Assembly (NCBI RefSeq): GCF_030123105.1
Contig: NZ_CP126095.1
Span: forward strand, 3,596,001 to 3,660,000
Length of the DNA stretch: 64,000 nucleotides
From: Paenibacillus sp. G2S3
Lineage (GTDB): Bacteria; Bacillota; Bacilli; Paenibacillales; Paenibacillaceae
Direction: 5' to 3'
Part shown: positions 63,298 through 64,000 of the stretch, in pieces
Layout: every line of letters begins with the position of its first letter
Numbering within the stretch: position 1 is the first letter of the stretch
Notes under the pieces: model-generated
What the model was told of the DNA's origin: nothing
Databases searched by the model: none
Seen by the model: the letters and a program-made list of their open reading frames with translations, nothing else
Made by a program: the position numbers and the translations under genes

Positions 63298-64000
63298 TTA
63301 TGCTTTCGATTTGGCGAGTAAATATAAAAAGTAAGGTGCACCAATGATCGCAACCACGATGCCTGTTGGAACTTCTGCAGGCTGTAACACCCATCTGCCG
63401 ATAGTATCAGCAGTAATCATAAGAAGCGCCCCTGTCAACGCACTAGCGGGCAATAATACCTGATGACGGGGTCCCACAAGCTTACGGGCAAGATGTGGTG
63501 CAATTAGGCCGACAAAGCCAATTCCTCCACTTACAGCAACGCAGGAGCCGGCAAGCGCAACTGCTGTCACTAGAAGGAGAATGCGCTCCTTCTCCACTCG
63601 CATTCCAAGTCCTACTGAAGTATGGTCTCCTAGATTCAATACATTAAGAATACGGGCTTTATAGAAGGCGAACGGTAACAGAATCGCTATCCAAGGTAGC
63701 AGAGCAAGGACGAATCTCCAATCGCCACCCCATATTTTCCCGGCGATCCAAGTCGCTACAAATTGATAATTATTAGGATCAAGCCGAAGTGCCAACACAA
63801 GCTGGCAAGCGTTAATTCCGGCAGCGACCGCAATCCCGATAAGGATCAACCTTGTTGGAGATAGACCATCTGCTTTCCTATAAGCAAGAATATAGATTAA
63901 AGCGGCGGTTAAGCTAGCCCCCCCAAGCGCTAAGATCGGCAAGACAAATACCGGAGCTGCTGTTGTAGCCGGAAAAAATGAGATAAAAATGATTACCGCA
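63298..64000 (-). CDS. FecCD-family siderophore permease, cut by window edge
   Basis: The minus frame is open to the window end (the visible part starts AVIIFISFFPATTAAPVF), so the N-terminus lies beyond 64000. It shows the FecD-like core: LPILALGGASLTAALIYILAYR, LILIGIAVAAGINA, WIAGKIWGGDWRFV, LGDHTSVGLGMRVEKERILLL (ATPase-contact region), GGIGFVGLIAPHLARKLVGPRHQVLLPASAL and EVPTGIVVAIIGAPYFLYLL. About 234 of a usual 330 residues are seen. Works with the ATPase that follows. Confidence 0.94.
   Translation of the reverse strand, partial: AVIIFISFFPATTAAPVFVLPILALGGASLTAALIYILAYRKADGLSPTRLILIGIAVAAGINACQLVLALRLDPNNYQFVATWIAGKIWGGDWRFVLALLPWIAILLPFAFYKARILNVLNLGDHTSVGLGMRVEKERILLLVTAVALAGSCVAVSGGIGFVGLIAPHLARKLVGPRHQVLLPASALTGALLMITADTIGRWVLQPAEVPTGIVVAIIGAPYFLYLLAKSKA

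Noticed and set aside
1..64000. CRISPR array, prophage, tRNA or rRNA genes
   Set aside because: No regularly spaced repeats, phage structural genes or recognisable RNA genes were seen on either strand.

Overview
The window looks like the chromosome of a spore-forming, low-to-moderate GC Firmicute of the Paenibacillus type. The grounds are a GerA-family germinant receptor operon, strong AGGAGG ribosome binding sites with some TTG and GTG starts, sugar ABC transporters paired with YesM/YesN-type two-component systems, a ROK repressor, catabolite-control (cre) sites, a queuosine operon behind a preQ1-I riboswitch and a Fe3+-siderophore uptake operon. This is inferred from gene content; no rRNA or other marker gene is present. 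I saw no tRNA, rRNA, CRISPR array, prophage or complete insertion sequence.

Layout. 1-6970: a hexuronate and galactoside region: uxaC-uidA (uidA cut by the window edge) opposite a ROK repressor, with a 57-bp perfect palindrome and two promoters sharing their -35 region between them; then melA opposite an AraC regulator, with a consensus cre site between. 6978-10017: grpB-like gene, MFS exporter, GNAT acetyltransferase, small DUF4190 protein. 10092-16298: sugar ABC transporter (lipoprotein, two permeases) followed by its sensor kinase and AraC-type response regulator. 16529-20523: gerA-gerB-gerC. 20702-25824: a tightly packed three-gene cassette (TerB_N-domain protein, BrxD-like ATPase, Lhr/BrxHI-like helicase), the best candidate for a poorly described system, probably DNA processing or defence. 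26004-32752: niacin-type MFS permease, DUF1836 protein, CorC-type membrane protein, two acetyltransferases, a VOC protein, KtrB-like potassium channel subunit, small unknown. 32930-35443: tandem M29 aminopeptidases. 35670-38690: a 60-residue membrane protein; a metallo-beta-lactamase/TetR/AlkZ-like operon with two matching operators on its promoter; an XRE regulator with a membrane partner.

38691-39186 is gene-free and repeat-like. 39187-39789 is a nitroreductase with a perfect Fur box. 39910-43545 is pstSCAB, opposite a LysR regulator. 44828-52884 is a second sugar system: ATPase, permease and binding lipoprotein, then response regulator, sensor kinase and a membrane-anchored sugar-binding protein, behind a promoter with a cre site. 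53126-57620 holds a methyltransferase, EamA transporter, zinc alcohol dehydrogenase, VanW protein and cysteine hydrolase. 57751-60140 is queF-C-D-E with its riboswitch. 60363-60885 is the wreck of an ABC exporter. 60961-64000 holds a small unknown, murB, and a siderophore ABC ATPase and permease (cut by the window edge).

How they work together. Several modules are self-contained: uidA frees glucuronate and uxaC isomerises it under ROK control; the two sugar transporters each carry their own sensor pair; cre sites tie melA and both transporters to carbon catabolite control; Fur control of the nitroreductase and the FecCD/FecE-type transporter both point to iron. All function calls come from reading translations and known motifs; no database search was run.
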